NCBI GenBank assembly: GCA_036250195.1
Contig: JAVHZZ010000003.1
Span: 346,731,875 to 346,795,874 of the forward strand
Direction: 5' to 3'
DNA: 64,000 nt
DNA from: Mixophyes australis
Taxonomy: Eukaryota > Chordata > Amphibia > Anura > Limnodynastidae
The notes beneath the pieces were generated by a model. The model did not search any database. It worked only from the letters and a program-made list of their open reading frames with translations, and had not been told where the DNA came from. The translations under genes and the position numbers were made by a program. Below are positions 45,958 through 64,000 of the stretch, one piece after another. How positions within the stretch are numbered: position 1 is the stretch's first letter; each line of letters starts with the position of its first letter.

Positions 45958-46431
45958 TAGGGTGCATCTTAGTCTACACAGCACTAAAATATAGATGATT
46001 GCCCAATTCGAGGCTTTGTGACTTTACATAATAATAATAAAAATAATAATTCAATTCTGCTCATGAACTGGAAAATAGTCAATATTAAAGTTAATTGGAG
46101 TTTAAAATTTCTATGCATTACCCTCCCCTACATACAATGTTCTGGGGACCAAAACCACATCAATGCCTAGTCTCAATTTTTGGGCACGTTTAATATGTCA
46201 GCTTCGATGACATGTGCAACCCAAAGACAATACATGGCACTGCAATATGTTTTATAATAATTACACGGAATTCTCCTAATCGTATCAGTAACACCCTCCA
46301 TTTATACTCTGAATTCTACATGATCAACAGATATATGCACCAAAGATCATTTGTGGCCGTTTAAAAAAATATATATATTACTTTTACTGGGGTATAAGGT
46401 TGTGTAAAACATTTTCTATACTATACACATG

Positions 46432-46437
46432 TTTATT
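46432..46437 (-). promoter_or_regulatory. Possible proximal poly(A) signal AATAAA
   Basis: The minus strand reads TTTTAATAAACATGTG about 230 nt after the EPAS1 stop. Use of this site would give a short 3' UTR without the MITEs. The downstream GU-rich element is weak, so it may not be used. Confidence 0.3.
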
Positions 46438-46668
46438 AAAATAAAGAAAAAATACAGCAGGTAAAAACATATGTATATCTTTTTTTTTTCTTTTTTTATA
46501 TGACATCATTTCAATAAGGCCACTATTTGGTACTGTGAACAAAGTTCCTTATGTGAGTGAATCTTGTAAAATGATTATCAGTGATAGAAACTGGATACTT
46601 GAAAAATGTATTTAGAAAGTGAAGCCTTTTTTAGGAACAGTTATAAGCTGGTGAAAGGTTTAGTCTCT

Positions 46669-60026
<13,358 letters not shown>

Positions 60027-60781
60027 TGTTACGAGCCACGGCAGTGCCCAGCCGCCGCGACTCACTCACCCGCGTCCCGGCCGTCGCCATGGCGACCGGG
60101 ACGTCATTTCCGGCCATAACCCGGCCGTTGCCGGGGCAACCAACAGACGCTTCAGAGCTGCGTCCCGGCAATAGGAGGAAGCCGGGCGCAGCGATTCTAC
60201 AGCCTGTGGGCTAATTAATAGGGGCAGATCATAGGAGGCAATTACAGGCATTAGCCTGCAACTGTGCAGGCCAGGGGCAAGCCCTGATTGGCTCTATTAG
60301 TGACTGCTCTATTAACCTGCAGGAGTGTGTTCAACCTGTGATTGGTTCAGCTGGGTATTTAAGGCAATGAGGTCTGCTGCCTCATTGCCGGTTATAGCTT
60401 CTGTGCTCCAGTCTGCTGACCTGCTTGTTCCAGTCCCTGTATCCTGTATCTACGTTTGACTTCCCGTGTATGACCCTTGGCTTCGTATTGGACTTCGCTT
60501 GTGTTTCCTGTGACCCTGATCCTTGGCTTGTTTACCCGTTCTGCTACTTTGCCTGTGACCTCTGACCTCAGCTTGTTCATCATTACTGTTACCTGCTGCC
60601 GGCCTTTGACCTCTGCGTGGACCTGACTCTTCTTGCCTGGGTTCTCCCCAGCCGGTACACACTTCACGACCCTCTGTCAGTCTGCAGCCCAGTCTGTCCC
60701 CACCATCAGGGGCTCCAGTGAACACCTGACTGGCAGAGTAGACTCCGGGTTGTGTTGTGCCGGCTGGAGGGGTTCCTAACA
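60027..60781 (+). repeat. 5' LTR of the Gypsy element, 755 bp
   Basis: It starts TGTTACGAGCC and ends GGTTCCTAACA, the TGTTA...TAACA termini of Gypsy LTRs. A CCAAT-type GATTGGTT (about 60340), a TATTTAAG box (60356-60363) and an adjacent hairpin mark its promoter. Immediately downstream is TTATAACCGGCCC, the place of the primer binding site. I could not assign it to a tRNA. Confidence 0.85.
60363..60389 (+). promoter_or_regulatory. Perfect 10-bp hairpin next to the LTR TATA box
   Basis: GGCAATGAGG (60363-60372) and CCTCATTGCC (60380-60389) pair with a 7-nt loop, immediately after TATTTAAG. It lies at or just upstream of the expected transcription start and could fall in the 5' end of the RNA. 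Confidence 0.75.
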
Positions 60782-60815
60782 TTATAACCGGCCCACTCAC
60801 GGAGACAAGATTAGG

Positions 60816-61670
60816 ATGGATGCAAGTGGATCCACACCGTCTCCGGCACAAACCCTAGCAGGCCACGTTGAGTCCTTGTATCAGATGATGCAGGGATTGG
60901 CTGAGCGTATGTCCGTTCAAGAAGAAGCCACAAAAGCTTCACAACCAACTCCAGGTCCCATCTGTGAACCCAAAATGAACTTACCAGATCGGTTCTCCGG
61001 AAATAGAACCCTGTTTCGGAACTTCAGGGAGAGCTGCAAGCTCTATTTTCGGATGAGACCCCGCTCCTCCGGTTCAGAGCAGCAAAGAGTTGGGATTATT
61101 ATTTCCCTTCTACAGGGTGACCCCCAGTCCTGGGCGTTTTCTTTGCCGCAGACCAGTCCGGCCATGCAGTCCGTAGACTCCTTCTTCGAGGCACTGGGTC
61201 TACTGTATGATGACCCGGATCGAGTGGCCTCTGCGGAAGCTCATCTACGGTCCTTGAAACAAGGCCGACGGTCGGCAGAAGAATACTGCGCTGAATTCCG
61301 TAGATGGTCACCTGATAGTGGATGGAACGACCCTGCCTTACGAAGTCAGTTCCGTCTCGGCCTATCTGAACAGATTAAAGATTCTTTGGTGCAATACCCG
61401 TCTCCCAGTTCTCTGGAGGATCTGATGCACCTCTCCATTAAAATTGACAGGAGGTATAAGGAGCGGAAAGCTGAAAAGGAAACATCATCACCTCCATCCG
61501 CCTTCGTTCCTGTTTCCCAGGATGGTGAGGAGCCTATGCAATTAGGAGCATATCGTCTCTCTTCTGAAGAAAGAGACAGGAGACGTTTGCAGGGTCTATG
61601 TCTATACTGTGGCATAAAAGGCCACTTCTCCCGTTCTTGCCCAAATAAGTCGGGAAAAGACCATGCCTAG
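60816..61670 (+). CDS. Gypsy gag polyprotein, 284 residues, intact
   Basis: Structural protein that assembles the retrotransposon particle and packages its RNA. After a short coiled N-terminus (about 15-45) comes the retrotransposon gag domain (about 60-215: PDRFSGNRTLFRNF, LLQGDPQSWAFSL, SLKQGRRSAEEYCAEFRRW), a charged linker, and a single CCHC zinc knuckle (C262, C265, H270, C275 in CLYCGIKGHFSRSC). The start at 60816 is the first ATG after the LTR that opens this frame, 35 nt past the LTR end. Gag stops at TAG 61668-61670, just after the frameshift heptamer. Composition and length match Sushi-ichi-like gag. Confidence 0.95.
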   Translation: MDASGSTPSPAQTLAGHVESLYQMMQGLAERMSVQEEATKASQPTPGPICEPKMNLPDRFSGNRTLFRNFRESCKLYFRMRPRSSGSEQQRVGIIISLLQGDPQSWAFSLPQTSPAMQSVDSFFEALGLLYDDPDRVASAEAHLRSLKQGRRSAEEYCAEFRRWSPDSGWNDPALRSQFRLGLSEQIKDSLVQYPSPSSLEDLMHLSIKIDRRYKERKAEKETSSPPSAFVPVSQDGEEPMQLGAYRLSSEERDRRRLQGLCLYCGIKGHFSRSCPNKSGKDHA

Positions 61671-64000
61671 GGAATGAGGGGAAAGTTCACCTAGGTCTGC
61701 AAATTATCTCCCCGAAAAATGCTGTATTAATCCCTGCACAGCTCACCTTCCGGGCTCGCTCTGTGGACCTGTCGGCCTTCATTGATAGCGGAGCTGCAGG
61801 CAACTTCCTTGATATTGGGTTTGCCCGCTCTGCCGGAATTCCGATGGTAAAACTCAACTCTGCCATTACTGTCTGTGGCTTAGACGGAGGTCCGTTGCCT
61901 GGTGGCAAGATTTCCTGGGAGACCCCGCCACTACAGTTGAAGATCGGAGCTCTCCATTCTGAGTCAATCATCTTCTTCCTGATCGATTGTTCGTCGGTTC
62001 CTATGATCTTGGGCCACCCATGGCTTTCCTGTCATAACCCTGTCATAGACTGGGTAAAAGGAGAGATTGTCAAGTGGAGTACTTATTGTACACAGTCTTG
62101 TTTGTCACTGTCTCTGCGTATGATTCAGCCTATTCCGGAGCGGCTTCCCTCACAGTATCATGAATTCTGGGACGTGTTCTCCAAGAAGGCTGCTGATACC
62201 TTACCGCCACATCGTGACTTTGACTGTGCCATTGAACTTATTCCTGGTTCCAAGTTACCTAAGGGGCGTTTGTATTCCCTTTCTGCTCCAGAAACAAAAT
62301 CCATGCAGGAGTATATCGACGAAAACCTGGAGAGAGGCTTCATCAGGCCATCTAAGTCTCCCGTAGGAGCAGGATGCTTCTTTGTATCAAAAAAAGACGG
62401 AGGCTTGAGACCTTGTATTGACTACCGGGGATTGAATCATATCACAGTCAAGAACACCTATCCCCTTCCGCTTATCTCGGTATTGTTTGATCAGCTAAGA
62501 GGGGCCACTGTCTTCACTAAAATCGACCTTCGCGGAGCATATAATCTCATCCGTATCAAAGAAGGAGATGAGTGGAAGACGGCATTCAATTCGCACTCTG
62601 GCCACTACGAGTATCTGGTCATGCCGTTTGGCCTTAGTAATGCACCTGCAGTGTTCCAGGACTTGATCAACGAAGTTCTTCGGGAATTCCTTGGTTGTTT
62701 CGTGGTCGTCTATTTAGATGATATCCTCATCTATTCCAGATCTTTGCCCGCCCATCAGACTCACGTCAAACAAGTTCTACAGAAATTACGAGAGAACCAC
62801 CTGTACGCTAAGCTGGAAAAGTGTGAGTTCGAGGTACAGAGAGTATCCTTTTTAGGCTATGTAATCTCTTCTGACGGATTCTCCATGGACCCAGCTAAGG
62901 TCCAGGCTATTCTGGATTGGGTGCAACCCAACAATCTTAAGGCGGTGCAAAGGTTCCTGGGCTTCTCCAATTATTATAGGAGATTCATTCACAACTTTGC
63001 CGACATTGTGGCTCCCATTGTCGCTCTGACCCGTAAAGGAATGGATCCAACTAATTGGTCGTCCCAAGCAGTAGCCTCATTTGAAAGCCTGAAAAAGGCC
63101 TTTGTCTCCGCTCAGGTCCTCAGACATCCGGATCCAGCTAGGACATTTATTCTTGAGGTCGACGCCTCTGACATCGGTGCCGGTGCCATCCTATCACAGA
63201 AGGATCCGCATACTAATCGTCTGCACCCATGTGCTTATTTCTCCCGTCAGTTCTCTTCAGCGGAGGCCAACTATGATGTCGGTAATAGAGAACTATTGGC
63301 AATCAAATGGGCCTTCGAGGAGTGGCGGCATTGGTTGGAGGGTGCTTCACATCAGATCTCTGTCATTACCGATCACAAGAATTTACAATATATACAGTCA
63401 GCCAAACGTTTAAATCCCAGACAGGCCCGGTGGGCGTTATTCTTTACCCGGTTTAACTTCCTGATCACCTACCGACCAGGCTCCAAAAATGTCCGGGCAG
63501 ATGCCCTTTCCAGAAGTTTCTCGGCACACCACATTCCAGTCACTATCCCAGAGCCGATTATTCCCCCTTCTGTAATCCATGCCGGGTTGACCCAAGATCT
63601 GAGTATCACACTTCAGAGATTCCAGAAATTAGCCCCTGATACTACTCCAGAGCGACGTCTCTTTGTTCCAGTCCATCTAAGGAAGGCGGTTATTGCAGAG
63701 GCGCATAACAGTAGGGTTGCAGGGCATCCTGGAATTTTCAAGACGTTAGAAATCCTTTCCCGTACAGTCTGGTGGCCATCTATGTCTGCTGACGTCAGGA
63801 GTCATATCCTCTCATGTGAGGTTTGTGCCAGAAACAAAGTTCCTAGGATCCGCCCAATAGGCCAGTTAGTTCCTTTGGCACCACCGGCAAAACCATGGAC
63901 CCACTTGTCCATGGACTTTATAGTGGATCTACCACCTTCTGCAGGACACAATACCATTTGGGTCGTGGTAGACCGGTTCAGTAAGATGTCCCATTTCGTT
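61649..64000 (+). CDS. Gypsy pol polyprotein: protease, reverse transcriptase, RNase H, integrase (partial)
   Basis: Open for 784 codons to the window edge in the -1 frame relative to gag, starting right after a TAA at 61646-61648. Counting from 61649: protease active site DSGA at about 46-49; reverse transcriptase with TKIDLRGAYN (D293), MPFGLSNAPAVFQ and YLDDIL (355-360); RNase H starting LEVDASD (D505); integrase zinc finger H686, H693, C723, C726; first catalytic aspartate of integrase in SMDFIVDLP (about 756). The rest of integrase lies outside the window. No stop or frameshift occurs. It has no ATG of its own, so expression should depend on frameshifting in gag. Confidence 0.95.
61652..61658 (+). 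promoter_or_regulatory. -1 ribosomal frameshift site GGGAAAA between gag and pol
   Basis: In the gag frame the codons read TCG GGA AAA GAC, so the heptamer is in the X XXY YYZ phase needed for a simultaneous -1 slip. After the slip the reading continues AGA CCA TGC CTA into pol. The pol frame is closed by TAA only 4-6 nt upstream, and gag ends 10 nt downstream. PEG10 and related elements are known to use GGGAAAC at this junction. Confidence 0.85.

Larger units (their letters stand above)
41054..46668 (-). other. EPAS1: EPAS1 3' UTR, about 5.6 kb
   Basis: It runs from the stop codon to an ATTAAA signal (plus-strand TTTAAT at 41069-41074). Read on the minus strand, its last 150 bases contain TTAATGATTT, CACTGTATGGAAAG, then GGAAATGTATTTTGACAT, then TTATTAAAGTAT and CTGATC. 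From memory this is the order of blocks at the very 3' end of mammalian EPAS1 mRNA. The first 200 bases after the stop (TTTACAAGAT, TAGTGGCCTT, TTTTTACCTG) also recall the start of the mammalian UTR. The human UTR is about 2 kb. The extra length here comes partly from MITEs at 41452, 42232, 44649 and 45781. The exact cleavage site is not visible. Confidence 0.75.
60027..64000 (+). mobile_element. Ty3/Gypsy retrotransposon, 5' part, antisense in EPAS1 intron 6
   Basis: 5' LTR, leader, intact gag and open pol in canonical order, cut by the window edge within integrase. Gag with one CCHC knuckle, the FIDSGAAGNF protease signature and the -1 frameshift arrangement resemble vertebrate Sushi-ichi-type elements, the group that gave rise to PEG10. 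Lack of stops in more than 3 kb of coding sequence argues for recent insertion. The 3' LTR and target duplication are outside the window. Confidence 0.93.

Overview
The window is vertebrate nuclear DNA, most likely from a frog. Two things point that way: the ten C-terminal coding exons of a vertebrate EPAS1 (HIF-2 alpha) gene on the minus strand, and a dense mix of hAT, PIF/Harbinger, L2/CR1-type LINE, Ty3/Gypsy, Helitron-like and palindromic MITE repeats of the amphibian kind. The species cannot be named from the sequence alone. No prokaryotic gene, rRNA, tRNA or CRISPR array was recognised.

Layout. 1-11 kb is repeat-rich intergenic DNA: a 104-bp tandem array, a 2.4-kb Harbinger-like element (1251-3683) with a nested LINE tail, a decayed SGNH-hydrolase domain from a retroelement, a 579-bp hAT-type element and a 419-bp Harbinger MITE. 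11.0-22.3 kb is one nested locus. A decayed endogenous retrovirus pol (minus strand) has been split by an 8,933-bp hAT transposon (12442-21374, perfect 8-bp target duplication, intact 1002-codon transposase) and by a roughly 495-bp related non-autonomous element. 22.3-41 kb holds dispersed repeats, a dead L2/CR1 LINE (26.8-30.0 kb) carrying an LTR, a solo LTR with perfect 5-bp duplication (32754-33351) and minisatellites. No host gene was recognised between 1 and 41 kb.

41.05-59.0 kb is EPAS1, read right to left. Exons numbered 7-16 by the human 16-exon model encode 600 residues plus the stop: the C-terminal PAS-B/PAC part, the two prolyl-hydroxylation degrons, the transactivation regions and the asparaginyl-hydroxylation site. 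All are intact, with GT-AG introns and consistent phase. The 3' UTR appears to run about 5.6 kb to an ATTAAA signal near 41069, and mobile elements have enlarged it. Intron 12 is mostly a 1.3-kb GATA-type array that stops just short of the exon 12 donor. Exons 1-6 lie beyond the right edge.

60.03-64.0 kb is the 5' part of a young Ty3/Gypsy retrotransposon resembling the Sushi-ichi/PEG10 lineage, lying in EPAS1 intron 6 in antisense. It has a 755-bp LTR, an intact gag, a -1 frameshift heptamer (GGGAAAA) in exactly the right phase, and pol open to the window edge.

The most unusual structure is inside the large hAT element. Its 3' third contains diverged pieces of its own transposase gene, which have been amplified into 540-bp repeats and apparently into an array of about eighteen 77-bp repeats.
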